From positions 248,001 to 312,000 of the forward strand of contig JASANH010001539.1 of assembly GCA_030248295.1 (NCBI GenBank): 64,000 nt of DNA, given 5' to 3'. The DNA is from Mesodorylaimus sp. YZB2_4 (lineage: Eukaryota; Nematoda; Enoplea; Dorylaimida; Dorylaimidae). The position numbers were made by a program, and so were the translations under genes. A model generated the notes under the pieces. The model was not told where the DNA came from. It saw only the letters and a program-made list of their open reading frames with translations, and did no database searches. Every line of letters begins with the position of its first letter. Position 1 is the first letter of the stretch. Below are positions 1-10,232 of this stretch, piece after piece.

Positions 1-1173
1 GGAGTTGCAACAATGTATCTCCAGTTTCTGGCACTAAATCATTTGAGTGTCAGCCAATCCAATAGAGATGACCTCATGGTCAAGATCAGAAATCTGTCAA
101 AATCCTGATTGACCGACCCTTGCTCAAGGTCAAGCTCTGCAGGTTAGCACGTTTTTTGAGGGACCGGTCAAGGTCAGAGTCAGGTCAGAATATCGTGCAC
201 CTGGTCAGAGTATTTTGGCAGTGAAAGAAAGTGAATTTAATGGAAAGTTCCGCCTTCCTGTGGGAAGCTTGGACAGTTTCACAATTCTAGATCCTAAGAC
301 ATGTCCTAAATTCTAGGACAGTCCTAAGTCATTTCACAATCAGCTTTTTTTGCGCAGGGCAATAGCCCTAGATCTGGGAAAATTTTAATTTTGTTAGAAA
401 GGTTTTTGGGCAGTGACCTTTTCAAGGGCAATCTTAGGGCGTCTTGAGATTTTGTCACTTCGCCAACTAACACGACTGTCAGATTTATGTATAAAACAAG
501 AATTCCCAAATCATTTGAGGCTATAGTAAAGCTTATAAATTAACCCAATTTGGCATGTTTACATCGCTCTTACAATGTGGACAACAAAATTAGGATCGGA
601 TTGTGAAACTCGCCCCTGCTGATTTTGAGTCTCGTGCTTTGCGGTTATCTCACTCGTACAGTGACCTACTACAGTAGCTGCATAGACCTGTGTGTCAGCG
701 TAGTGCTTGTTCGAGTCATGCCATAACCACTTTCTCTCACCACTTGGACATATCGACTTCCACTTCCACCCTGTAGAGCTCCTTTTCTCGCAGGCCGGCA
801 TTGCGACTGGTGGGAAAAGCAGCAAAGGCGAAAAGCGGCCAAGGTGGGAAAAGCGGCCGAGGTCAGGATCAGGTCAGATAGCAAAAAAACCAGGTCATTG
901 AAACGCTGATTTACTCCCTCTTTTCGTGCATCCTCGGCCCATCCTCGGCCCGAACAACCATATGGGGGGCACCACGCTGTTGATACTCGTATCACCAATA
1001 CTAATCGATCACTTTGCCCAACGGCACGTCACGAGCTTTAATAACATTATTGAAAAAACTGAGAAATCACCTGTTGAAATGCTTGAGAAATGGTCGGTCG
1101 ATGCTCAGGCCAGCGTACGTATATTATAAGATGGATATGGATATACCCGCGCAGGACCAGGTTTTTCTCAGTC
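1..1173. other. No gene seen; repeat-like intergenic DNA
   Basis: I see no convincing coding exon here. Positions 100 to 230 and 820 to 890 contain short degenerate tandem words built on GGTCAGG and AAAGCGGCC, which look like decayed simple repeats. The open frames present are short and have no recognisable domain. Confidence 0.5.
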
Positions 1174-2003
1174 TACAGGGTGCGGCATAAGTTCTGTCCC
1201 AACTTCGACTGCACACAAAAAATTGAAAAATCGTTGGAAACACTTTATTTCACACCCACATATGCAGAATTGAATTCTGAATCGAATAAAAAAAAGTTCA
1301 CTCGAATCTATCACCCCGGTGTTTCACCACCAGCGATAATCGGCGATCATTTTGAGCATTGAATTTTTCCTCCGTGATGAACAGCTTCTCATCAGAGGAG
1401 ACAATCGATTTCACTGATTCAGCATCGTGCCTCTTCAACAAGGCCTTCCATCTTTTTACCCGTTCTTTTTTTGCTGCTCTTTGAGACCATGGCGGCGAAT
1501 TCTTTTCTACGGTTTCAGTCCGAGATCATCATTATTCAATAATCGCCTCATCGATCGATCACTGGTTCCTTCTTCCATAGCCAATTTTCTGGCTGATCGT
1601 CGTGGGTTTCTTCGCATTTTCTCTCGCACCCGTTCCACTCGGTTCGCAGTTCGAATCGATCGAGGACGACCTGTTCTTTTACGGTCATTCACGTCACCAG
1701 TCTCGTTGATACGGCCAATGGTTCGATAAACTAGTTTCCACCAAATATTGTGAGATTTTCCCTGATGAACGATCTGTGCTGGCGTCAGACCTTGGCAATG
1801 CAGATTTTTGATGAGAGTGCGCTTAAATTCAAGGGACTAAATTCTTCCCTCAGCACATGTTAGAAAAAAATTTGAACCTGTTTTGATAGCGGAGATTTCA
1901 GATCATCAGGTAGACTTATTATCTTCAAGTATGTACGCACGCACACAAAAAGTTTTGGTGGCAATTTAAATGTGTTGGGACGGAACTTATGCCGCACCTT
2001 GTA
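1174..2003 (-). mobile_element. Internally deleted Tc1/mariner-like DNA transposon
   Basis: The ends are inverted copies of one roughly 30-base sequence: the left copy (1174-1205) begins TACAGGGTGCGGCATAAG, and the right copy (about 1974-2003) is its reverse complement with two or three mismatches. Both ends sit on a TA dinucleotide, the target used by Tc1/mariner. The 830-base interior carries the N-terminal part of a transposase on the minus strand but not the rest, so the copy cannot move itself. The right end lies about 35 bases upstream of the first TIL module. Confidence 0.8.
1325..1850 (-). pseudogene. Truncated mariner-family transposase
   Basis: On the minus strand the frame reads a paired-like helix-turn-helix region, then GRPRSIRTANRVERVREKM, then the stretch ending in DLGLKP that links the two DNA-binding halves in mariner-type enzymes. 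After that the frame shifts, but the reading continues with the first catalytic block (VSSDEKLF, then QNDRR). The second and third catalytic acidic residues are absent because the gene stops at the left terminal repeat. A frameshift plus deletion of the C-terminal half makes this a pseudogene. Family assignment rests on motif recognition, not a search. Confidence 0.75.
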
Positions 2004-2039
2004 TGTACGGTACAGTAGCTGAAATTTTTCCATTTTCAG

Positions 2040-2453
2040 AGAACAGCTCTGATCGCTGCTCCAAGGATCACGAAACCTATAACCTTAGAACCTGCGGGAG
2101 CGCTTGCCAGCCGTCATGTGCCAAGCCATTTCCGCGGAATTTGTCACAGGCTGCTTTTGCGATCAAGGCGAGTGCGTGAGCCTATGCAACTGCACGATCT
2201 GTAAGTTGGGGTTTGTTTTGTTTTATAAAATCTCATGGGACATTGCAGATCACAGTTTTACGTGTCATCTTGTCATTTTCGTTCAGATGGTTCTGCAATG
2301 CACAGAACCAAACGATTCGATCCTTGCGGTAGTGCCTGCCAACCATCATGCGAAATCCCAAATCCAGAAGTTTGCGCAAAAGAATGCGTGATTGGCTTCG
2401 TCTGCAAATCAGGGTTCCTCAAAAACCACTATGGACATTGTGTCGAGCCATAA
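2040..2453 (+). pseudogene. Two decayed TIL (trypsin inhibitor-like) modules
   Basis: Two Cys-rich modules follow acceptor-like sites at about 2039 and 2286. The first has CGSACQPSC and then, in another frame, GCFCDQGEC. The second has CTEPN, then CGSACQPSC and a normal C-terminal half ending CVEP and a stop at 2453. These are TIL-family hallmarks (five disulfides, secreted serine protease inhibitors). Each module needs a one-base frame change between its halves, so as written neither encodes a full domain. Either the genes are decayed or the assembly has single-base errors. A third and a fourth module follow at 2557 and 3160. Confidence 0.6.
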
Positions 2454-2556
2454 AATTGCCCTCCTCTCAGTAAGATTTTTGTATAATTTATTGATTTTTT
2501 TTACCAATTCCTACTTTATCTAGACTCGACCCAACAATGATCGAAACCTAACGAGA

Positions 2557-2752
2557 TCTTGAATGCATGCGGTACTGCTTGCGAGCCACTTGTGACGGCA
2601 CGTGGAACAAGTGTGCATTGACTCGCGCGTCAGTGGATGTTTTTGCCAGAAAGCTTTGGTCAGAGAAAAGGAGGGTAATCGCGTCAATATCGCGCATTAC
2701 CCAATTTAAGGTAAGTTCAGATAGTGCATCACCTGTGTATTCCTGTATCAAG
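2557..2752 (+). pseudogene. Decayed TIL module
   Basis: One frame gives ACGTACEP, a second gives TCDGTWNKC, and a third gives SGCFCQK followed by a stop. Read together these are the successive parts of a TIL domain, but two frame changes are required. It is the third of four tandem modules between 2.0 and 3.35 kb, so it is probably a remnant of a duplicated inhibitor gene. Confidence 0.45.
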
Positions 2753-3159
2753 TAGGCACTCGAAATTACCCCGCGAGGCCTCTTGAAATAATACATACCA
2801 ATCCATTGAAATTTACAATATCTACCTTTATATTAGCGTATACATGTATACGTACACACATAAATCCTGTGGCTTCTAGCCAAAACCAGTTCTAGGTAGT
2901 CATTGGCGTGTAGTGTTGAACTATACAATAAAGTTTTGCCAGGGTTTGGGGTGAGCAAATGACTCATGGGCACTAGGAAGCGATGTGAGAAGATATGAAG
3001 CTAAATTGAACTACAGTAGGGTTGTGGTAAATAGCTCGATTGCTTTCGCAATCCTCACATCAGACCACATCACATCACATCAAGGCCAACGAGCGAAGGC
3101 TGTTCTACTTTTTCCTGTAGCAAAAGCCACAGCCCTTTTAACAACCAAGTGCAACCACT

Positions 3160-3348
3160 CCAATTAAGAATACAATTCTTGCGGTAGTGCATACGAACCG
3201 AGTCCCTGCATGCCAGACGCCGAAGCCAGTTCAGTGCACGCAACAGTGCATTGCTGGGTGCTTTTGCGAAAGCGGACTTTACCGTCATTCAAACCGAAAA
3301 TGCGGCCGCTTCAGTCAGTGCAAGAAGCCACGTCAAAAGTCGATTCCT
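3160..3348 (+). pseudogene. Decayed TIL module with intact C-terminal half
   Basis: The upstream part reads SCGSAYEPS and the downstream part, one base out of frame, reads PVQCTQQCIAGCFCESG and continues to a normal stop at about 3348. The C-terminal half has the expected TIL Cys spacing, while the third Cys of the N-terminal half has become Tyr. It is probably a pseudogene, and the intact relative lies at 16.1 kb. Confidence 0.5.
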
Positions 3349-3807
3349 GATTGACATTCGAGTATGTTCCGATCACACCTGAGCTTAACAGCGATACACC
3401 TGAGCTGAGCATCCTCTCGGACAACATATAAGAAAAAACCTAGAGCTTGGTAACACTGTAGGATGCCGTGAGGCGAGGTCTCCCGTATCGATAAGACAAG
3501 CCAATACGAGAGAGATTTATTGAGCAACCACACGAGGCAACACAACACAACACGACTGAGCAGACTAGGCACACCAAGACGGCAAGGCACCAGACAGGAA
3601 GTCAGCCAGACAAAGAGGCAGGGCGTGGCCGCAGAGCGACGAGAGACTAGGCGGACGAATGGGCAGGGCACGTCTCACCCAAAAAACGCAACATAGCAGT
3701 GCAGTGTCGACGACAGGCATAAAAGACCTAATGGCACGATATATCGAACACTATATCCCTCACAACACCCATCACTCCCGAAATCTTCTTCAGATCACTC
3801 GTTAGGT
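3349..3807. other. No gene seen
   Basis: This stretch has no exon-like open frame on either strand. Positions 3530-3670 are rich in short ACAACAC- and AGGCA-type words. It lies directly downstream of the stop of the minus-strand Cys-rich gene and probably includes its 3' untranslated region. Confidence 0.4.
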
Positions 3808-4472
3808 TCATTTCTGAAAGTTTTCATCGCCGCTGCTTGTGTCGCCTTCTTCATTTTCACCCGCATCCCTGTCCTCACTGAGAGTTTCGTCGTCAGACTC
3901 GTGAGTTTCATCAGATGACTTGCTGTCGTCAGACTATAAGATATGCTACCATGCAGCCCGTACACCATTTATTCCATTTATTCCGTACACCATTTATACC
4001 ACAATTTATTCACAAAGCAATTACACCATCTTACCAGCTCTCTTTTCTGCCTGCTCTTGCTGCCGTGACGCTTGGGTTTTTTCTTGTCCGTTGCATCACA
4101 TCGCGGTTCCGGTTGTCGATTAATGCAGCGCAATCCGCAACTGCATAAATCGGTGCAGTACTTTTTGCTTTTCTTGCAGGAACAATGATCTGTTCCGCAA
4201 ATATGCGAGCTATCTGTCCGTTCTCCACAGCGGCAATACGGCCGCACTTTTCGATCACCCAAATTGAAAAAGAGTGGCTGTTTGACCTTGATGCTCTGAT
4301 CATTGATCGGTTTGTTCAAGATGATGGCGCTCATCGTAGTACTGGAGATGTGCCGTGGAGACGGGGGTAGCTGCCACACTAGCGAACGAACATAGGCAAG
4401 ACTGAGGCGGTTGGTAGCTACTGAACGCATTGTCATATGTGAAAATTGTACAGTGTGATCAACGCTATTCAT
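3808..4472 (-). CDS. Cys-rich CXC-like protein, last two exons
   Basis: An exon running from at most 4472 to 4035 is joined to 3933-3808 by an intron with a GTAAG donor and CTTATAG acceptor, in phase 0, closing at a stop. The exon encodes a zinc-binding-looking block with paired cysteines (YCRCGERT, CGTDHCSCKKSKKYC, LCSCG, CINR), a basic stretch, and then a 41-residue acidic Ser/Asp/Glu tail in the last exon. The block resembles CXC (tesmin/TSO1-like) and the C-terminal Cys-rich blocks seen in some transposon-derived proteins. The true start is probably further upstream; an acceptor-like site lies near 4345. A related Cys-rich frame occurs inside the foldback element at 29.4 kb, which favours a transposon origin. 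I do not know the function. Confidence 0.5.
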
Positions 4473-4479
4473 GGGGGCG

Positions 4480-4840
4480 TGGTAGCGTCCCCCATGTAGT
4501 ACATGCGCCGCACCAAAAGCGATATCTCACACCACGCCATGTGTAATACTGCATGCACAGTGCATGTAAACAGCAGATCAGGCATGTCTTTCTGGTTGAT
4601 GGCATAAACATAGCCAATCATGAGAAAGATATGCGGCACCTTAATTTGCGTCGGATAGCCCAAGAGGATATGGGAATTTTGCAAAGCAGCATTCGGTGCC
4701 AGGGCGATAAAATCTTCACTCACTGACCCAGAAGGTGGACAGCCGTCCAACACTCCAAAAATGGCAGCCCTTAAAATGTTTGGATACTGTACTGAAGATC
4801 TATCTTGGTGCTCTTGGCTGACCCCACCTCGGAGGTACTT
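4480..4840. other. No gene seen
   Basis: I find no supported exon here. A short segment (about 4490-4510, minus strand) encoding RRMYYMGDA recurs at about 51,245 on the plus strand, which marks it as part of a dispersed repeat rather than a gene. Confidence 0.35.
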
Positions 4841-5076
4841 ACGAGGGAGGTCTCCTTGGTGCCCGACGCGTAAGGCGGCAAGACCATGTGAATTTTGTAG
4901 GCCTCATAAGGAGTCAACAAAATTCGTGTTAATGCTCGCCATACAGCTGAACACGAACGATCAAAGTTTTCACTGAATTTAAAATTCCTGTCATTATGCG
5001 TAGTGCGCTATCATGTGTTTAAAATTCATATGGTCTTGCCGCTGTACGCGTCGGGCACCAAGGAGACCTCCCTCGT
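4841..5076. repeat. Small inverted-repeat element (MITE-like)
   Basis: Arms of about 58 bases at 4841-4898 and 5019-5076 are reverse complements of each other. Each includes CGAGGGAGGTCTCCTTGG at the outside and a conserved GGCAAGACCAT inside, with only a few mismatches. The roughly 120-base centre has no coding potential. The form is that of a small non-autonomous terminal-inverted-repeat element. Confidence 0.7.
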
Positions 5077-5455
5077 TAGGTTGCATTCGCGCATACCTAT
5101 TCGAGCCCTACAGTGTGCTGATCTAGGAGCTCGAATTTAGCAGCTAATTCAGCTTTTCTGGTATCCTTATACAGATGACTTGCGCAAGTTGTTTCGGTCC
5201 ACCAGACCTGCCTATGTCAACAAAATAATCATAAGAATCGTAACAGACAAATTTCTTTCTGCGCTTCAGAAACCTTCGAATCAGCAGCATTATTCTAAAA
5301 GCCTAGACTGTCATTTCTACATTAGGATAGTTCAGGACTCTCTGTTCCTTGTTCCTACATTGACGTTTGCTGGGTGCCAGAGGCAACTGTCAATTTTCCT
5401 TTTAATGAACCTTTGCAAATTAGCTTCTGGTCAAATTAGCGTGCTGCCGCGTGGA

Positions 5456-5632
5456 AGAGCCACCTGAAATTCACCACATAAGCTTCGATTCTATGTGGTC
5501 TTGGGTCGACAACCCTAACTGGGAGGCCGCCGTTCTGAGAGCCACCTGAAATTCACCACATAAGCTTCGATTCTATGTGGTGAATTCCAGGTGGCTCTCA
5601 GAACGGCGGCCTCCCAGTCAGGGTTGCTGACC
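5456..5632. repeat. Near-perfect long hairpin plus direct repeat
   Basis: From about 5507 to 5632 the sequence folds on itself: arms of about 57 bases with four or five mismatches surround an 11-base loop (AGCTTCGATTC). The segment from GAGCCACCTG through the loop also occurs as a direct copy at 5456-5500. The distal flank (TGACCCAAGCAATGCGGGG at about 5628-5650) matches the SINE at 9.6 kb, so the hairpin abuts a SINE fragment. Confidence 0.75.
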
Positions 5633-5649
5633 CAAGCAATGCGGGGCCA

Positions 5650-6106
5650 ACGCCTTTTAGCCAGCTGAGCCAAATTAGCTTCTAGTCATTGGGCCAAACA
5701 CCACAGCTTTGATAAATAGTAGGTGTTAGCCACAGATATTCTGCCGAAATGGGCTTTAATGCAAGTCTTGAATCCATCGCACTCCGTCGCGACTCTCCAG
5801 CGGGCGAGAGATGCCCAGGGAAAGGGGAAGGAGGACCAGAGTGCATGGATTCCTAAGGACATACAGTATGCTCACGAGGTGGTTCTATCAGAAAGGTACC
5901 GTCTATTGAAGTGAGATGAGTCTATCAAAAAGAGAAAAGGGAGCGTTTAGATTCTACCGAAGAGTTTTTCGTGCGAAGACCAAACTTTCCGACACTCTTT
6001 TAGATACGTATTTAGATAAACTCGACGAACGACTTTCAGATAAGACATATCTGCATGCTCTATACATCTGACTGTGGTGCATGCGAGGCTGTGCATTCAA
6101 GCTAAT
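5650..6106. other. Intergenic; dispersed repeat fragment
   Basis: There is no gene. About 5763-5796 contains GTCTTGAATCCATCGC and its flank, repeated with one change at about 62,531-62,560 and followed by similar G-rich text, so this is a dispersed repeat. It lies beyond the 3' end of the BEL/Pao remnant and may include that element's non-coding end, but I could not identify a long terminal repeat. Confidence 0.35.
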
Positions 6107-6400
6107 ATAGATGTTGAATAATACGACGAATCATGTGTCCAGACGAGATTCGGACAATAGCACTGCGGGCTCGTCCACTTCGCATTTCAAAGGGACGACT
6201 CTGTCCATTGGCCCTTGCATTTGGGGAGGACGATTTCAGACGAACGATTTCTTCAAGACGTGGAGTTCAACTAGACTTGATCCGAGATTTGCGATGCGGC
6301 CAGCGAAGTTTCTTCATAAGGGACGTAGGAGTGATCTTCAATGCACAGATCGTGGGATAAGACACGATGCAGTTCAAGCCCTTTTCCAAGTCGAGTTTCG
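6107..6400 (-). pseudogene. BEL/Pao integrase C-terminal remnant
   Basis: Continuing below the long retroelement frame, after a frameshift and an internal stop, the minus strand reads SGRARSAIVRISSGHMIRR, which fits the conserved end of BEL/Pao integrases. The region between this and the upstream frame lacks the catalytic core of integrase. It marks the 3' end of the element's coding part near 6107. Confidence 0.5.
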
Positions 6401-8530
6401 TCATGGCCAGGAGGCAAACAGGAAAGTCGAGATCAGTGCGAGTAAAGGAAGCGTCTTCATGACCCGGAAAGCGGGAATAACGTTAGGAGTGAACAAGTGA
6501 GCGGAATATGAGTCAGCATTGAGGCGTTTTCTTACCAAGCGATTTCGAATGACGGAGAAAACAATAGATCGACGAATAGAATTCCCAATGTTTTGCTTAA
6601 TAGCGGATGGCGGATGCGAAATTCCAATGTGTTTCAGCTGAACATACATGCCAAAATTAAGCGGATGAGGAAATACGTTTCGTTTCCGAAGCAGTAAGGA
6701 ATTCTTTGCTGAGGCCACTTTCTCCAAACTTGTGGTACATCGGATGATGCCCTCTGCGTCGACGAAGGTGCGTAGATTAGAAATCGAATTGGGTGCATTA
6801 GAGAAGACGTGATCAGCTTGACTATTAACGTGAGTGGGTACGTTATCGACGCATATGCCATTTAAAATTTTCTTTGATACAGGACTTTCGCACTTCTTCA
6901 GATCATGGGCTTTTGTTGCCGTTTCAAGGGAAGATAAGGTGACGATGTCAGATGAAGGAGCTGATATTTCAGGAGAAGTGGGAAATTCGTTGGGCGACTT
7001 GGAGAGGAAATCAGGTTCCTTCGAACACGGGTTGAGGGCAGCGACAATTACCATGGAGTCATCTTGCGATGTTGTTTCTGCTGGACTTGAATTTCCAAGG
7101 ACGAAGCGAGACGAGATCGTAGAGTGTAGACCATTCTCGAACTTGCGTTGTACTGGTTCATCGTTAGCATCTGGTGAACAATAACGAATTCCAAGTCGTT
7201 CAGGTTTCAAATTTGTCGAAGGATCGGCCATGTTTATGGCATGCGAATCGAAAGACTTCAGGCTAAGCGAATCGATTTGAGAGTGAGTGTTCGTGAGAAG
7301 AAGCGTCGTATGTGAGACGATGTTTGCCGATTCATTCGTAGTAGAGGGGGTTGGTGATTCTCCTTTTCCAGTAAGGATCCACCCCAGACAAGAAGGAATT
7401 AGAGATAGCGGAGTGCTTCCAGGCACTGTGACGCTGGAGTCAGCGAATATTTGATCCCAGCATTCTGCGCCAATCAGAATGTCGACAATACGGGACTCAG
7501 AAGTATACGGGATAGTATCGGCTAGATCATAGGACTGCAGGAATGTCTCAGCTTCAGGAGATAGGGCTGCCATCGGGCGAATCGTCGGGTCGGTTATCTT
7601 CGGAATCACATAGGCTGTGATGCTGAGATCGAAGCCATCGCGAGTGCGAATGGAGAAAGCTACCAAGCGGGAACTGAAGGAATTCATGATGCCACCGAAA
7701 GAAGAGACGCGAATCTGCTCTGTTCGAATAACAGGAGCACCAATTCGCCGAGCGAATTCTGAAGTAACGTAGGATCGTTGACTTGCAGAATCAAGAACAG
7801 CGTGGCCATCGAAGAACGGCTTTGATGGACCAGAACGAGCGGTGATCTTGGCGGACCGCATGAAAGAGGAGCGAAGAGGACTTGGAGCTATGCAGGACGT
7901 CGTTTGTCCAGATGAGGGACCAGTCGCTGATTGAGACGTAGTAGAGGAGGAGGAAGAAGCGCAGAGCGAACGATGATGCCTTTCATGGCAAGATGGGCAG
8001 TTCTTAGTACTTTCGCAATCACCAATGCGATGACTGCTAGACAGACAGTTGAAGCAGAGTTTCTTTTCTGAACATTGCTTCTTGCGATCATTAGGCGTCG
8101 GATACTTAGAGCATTCGCTTGGCCAGTGATTCCCATTACAAAGCTGGCACATAGGCGATTTCGTTTGAGAGGGTTGAGAGGCACGGCGGTTATTCGTAGC
8201 GGAGTTATTCGTAGCGAGATTCATCGTTGTAAAGACGCGTTGGCGACTAGCTGCGTTCTGAGCGAGGGACCGATTCCTTACGTGTTCTGACGTTCCAACT
8301 TCAGGAGACGACGCAGTATTACGAGAGCAGTTTTCCATATATTCTGAGGTTTCGATATGATCTTGGAGTAGGATGATCAGGGACTCGACGATGAACGGCT
8401 TCTTACCGTTTTCTTTGAACAATTTCATCGCGAGAGTAGATGGAAGAAGATCTTTGAGCATGATCGCGAGGCTAGGATCGTTTTGAATTGGAACGCCAAG
8501 AGCAATGAGCGAATGGTAGCTTGCGTTCAA
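6401..8530 (-). mobile_element. BEL/Pao retrotransposon gag-protease frame, internally deleted
   Basis: This 709-residue open frame has the order typical of BEL/Pao. First comes the end of the DUF1759 gag region, then two Cys/His knuckles (CQLCNGNHWPSEC; CFNCLSSSHRIGDC), a DUF1758-type aspartic protease with the active-site motif VLDSASQRSYV, and the conserved CLGWILTGKG. After that, reverse transcriptase and RNase H are missing. The frame passes through unrelated-looking sequence to a stub of the integrase zinc-binding region (FVDAEGIIR, then KHIGISH, then PAFRV) and stops. An internal deletion of over 2 kb of pol makes the copy non-autonomous, although the frame itself stays open. Confidence 0.8.
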
Positions 8531-8566
8531 CTCGTCAAAGAAATTACGCAGCGCGCGTGCCTCGTT

Positions 8567-9175
8567 CTAAGGTGCCTTGAGTGCGTGAATGTTCTGCACA
8601 TGTTTGGTGACTATGAGATCTTTCTTTCCGAAACGATCTTCGATCGTTTTCAAAGCGACGGCGTAGTTCTCGCTCGTCACGGATAACCCTTCAATAGCCC
8701 TAGCGGCCTGACTTCCCTCTTTCCATGAACTCTTGGTACTCTTGGTGCTGCCGCGTGCTGCCGCGTGCTGCCGCGTGCTGCCGCGTGCTGCCGCGTGCTG
8801 CCGCGTGCTGCCGCGTGCTGCCGCGTGCTGCCGCGTGCTGCCGCGTGCTGCCGCGTGCTGCCGCGTGCTGCCGCGTGCTGCCGCGTGCTGCCGCGTGCTG
8901 CCGCGTGCTGCCGCGTGCTGCCGCGTGCTGCCGCGTGCTGCCGCGTGCTGCCGCGTGCTGCCGCGTGCTGCCGCGTGCTGCCGCGTGCTGCCGCGTGCTG
9001 CCGCGTGCTGCCGCGTGCTGCCGCGTGCTGCCGCGTGCTGCCGCGTGCTGCCGCGTGCTGCCGCGTGCTGCCGCGTGCTGCCGCGTGCTGCCGCGTGCTG
9101 CCGCGTGCTGCCGCGTGGTCCTCTGTCTCCATGGTGGAGTCTTTCTAGAAGATACCCGTATTCAAACATTTCCAC
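8567..9175 (-). pseudogene. BEL/Pao gag N-terminal part disrupted by a minisatellite
   Basis: The unique part of this minus-strand frame (about 8567-8730) reads ARAIEGLSVTSENYAVAL, then RFGKKDLIVTKHVQNIHAL. This is the DUF1759 gag region and belongs directly before the 709-residue frame, one frame away. Upstream, the rest of gag has been replaced by about 37 copies of a 10-base minisatellite that happens to stay open and would encode a repeating ten-residue unit. The first residues are a short unrelated stretch next to the SINE at 9.25 kb. It is very unlikely to make a working gag. Confidence 0.7.
8745..9117. repeat. 10-bp minisatellite, about 37 copies
   Basis: The unit CCGCGTGCTG repeats essentially without variation from 8745 to 9117. 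Because ten is not a multiple of three, each frame cycles every 30 bases, and no stop codon occurs in at least four of the six frames. The artificial open frames on both strands here are therefore a by-product of the repeat. The uniformity implies recent expansion, and the exact copy number may be compressed in assembly. Confidence 0.95.
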
Positions 9176-9249
9176 TAAACGCCTGCTAACTGGATACTCG
9201 CCCGCCTGCTACCTACTCGATGACAAAAGGGTCAAACTTTTTTATTTTG

Positions 9250-9640
9250 TGCTTTAGGCCCTGTGACGCCCCAGTTTTCCCACGGGACTTCCATCCAAAC
9301 CGTTTAGCCCATAGCCAGCCAGCAATCCTAATATGATAAGCGAGACCGTGAGGCGACCAGCTCTCACGGCAGCTTCCCTGTGTGTGTCTCCACACGAGGG
9401 CATCCTGTGCCATCCAGTGACCAGTGTCCTGATTCTCTACTTACGTATTCGACGTCCGGTAGGTCGCCAAAAGCCAGGTGTGCAAGGTCATCGACGGGCT
9501 TACTAAACTGCCGTCCCTGGCCGGAGCAGAGCTGCGGCCTTTCAGCGGCGCAGTTCTGCTCCGGCTGGGGACGGCAGGCATTGCTTGGGTCAGCAATGCG
9601 GGGCCAACGCCTTTTAGCCCATCTGAGCCACCGCGGCTCT
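9250..9640 (-). mobile_element. tRNA-derived SINE, diverged copy
   Basis: Read on the minus strand, the left end has an A-box-like GTGGCTCAGATGGGC. The tail (about 9250-9400) matches the tail of the SINE at 17.0 kb, for example CTCGCTTATCAT and AACTGGGGCG. Its centre carries a strong hairpin (9508-9577) not seen in the other copies, and the B-box region is lost. It abuts the disrupted BEL/Pao gag. Confidence 0.6.
9508..9577. repeat. Hairpin, about 31-base arms
   Basis: The two arms, starting CTGCCGTCCCTGGCCGGAG and ending with its near complement GACGGCAG, pair over about 31 bases with three or four mismatches around an 8-base loop. It sits in the middle of the 9.3-kb SINE copy. Confidence 0.75.
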
Positions 9641-9649
9641 CTGTGAGAG

Positions 9650-10232
9650 TCACTTACTGTAGGAGTAGCCCACAGTCCAGTCTTGAAGGAAGTGTACGAC
9701 AGCAAGTTTCTGGCCCTTTCCAACTTTTCAAATTGTATCCTAGTCATCCGAGGTCCAGATCAGCCTCTCACGCTTGCCATGGCCTGCAGAACTGGCGAAG
9801 GTCACTGGTCTAATGCATGTCAAAGAATAAAGCTCCAATGCCTTTGGCTCAACGAGCGCCTTTGGCTCCTTCCACCATGGCCACCTCATATGTAACGCCC
9901 ACAGCGGAGCAAAGGTTGAAACATTTTCTCTTCGATACAACTCATGTAGGCCTGGTCAAGAAAAAGGTGTCAAGGATCCTGAGAACACGACTATTTCTTT
10001 TGACAAAGGCCATTTTCGTATGTTTCTTGTGTAAAGTAGCGACAAAATTCAAATTTTAATTTCGCCTGAAAATTTGCAAAATACTCCCACAGAATCCAGA
10101 CTTTGCCCAGATATGGAACAACTTGAAAAATTTTAGTGTCACATCTCTCAGGGGTCATCCCAGGGCTGATGCTGCAGCTTGACTCAAGTGCCCCAACAGT
10201 ACAGCTCAATACCAACCATTATTTTATTGCAG
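9650..10232 (+). other. Region upstream of the chitin-binding exon; possible further exon
   Basis: About 9780-9840 on the plus strand reads ACRTGEGHWSNAC and then QC, with a Cys spacing like the start of a CBM14 chitin-binding domain. The expected second half is out of frame. It may be a decayed earlier exon of the chitin-binding gene that follows. No other exon is convincing in this stretch. Confidence 0.25.

Noticed and set aside
8745-9117. Possible CRISPR-like array
   Set aside because: The units are contiguous 10-mers without spacers, in a eukaryotic genome.
8677-9257. Several long overlapping open frames on both strands (repeats of AAARGSTRQH and CRVLPRAA types)
   Set aside because: They exist only because the 10-base minisatellite contains no stop codon in those frames. 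Only the minus-strand flank matches a real protein (BEL/Pao gag).
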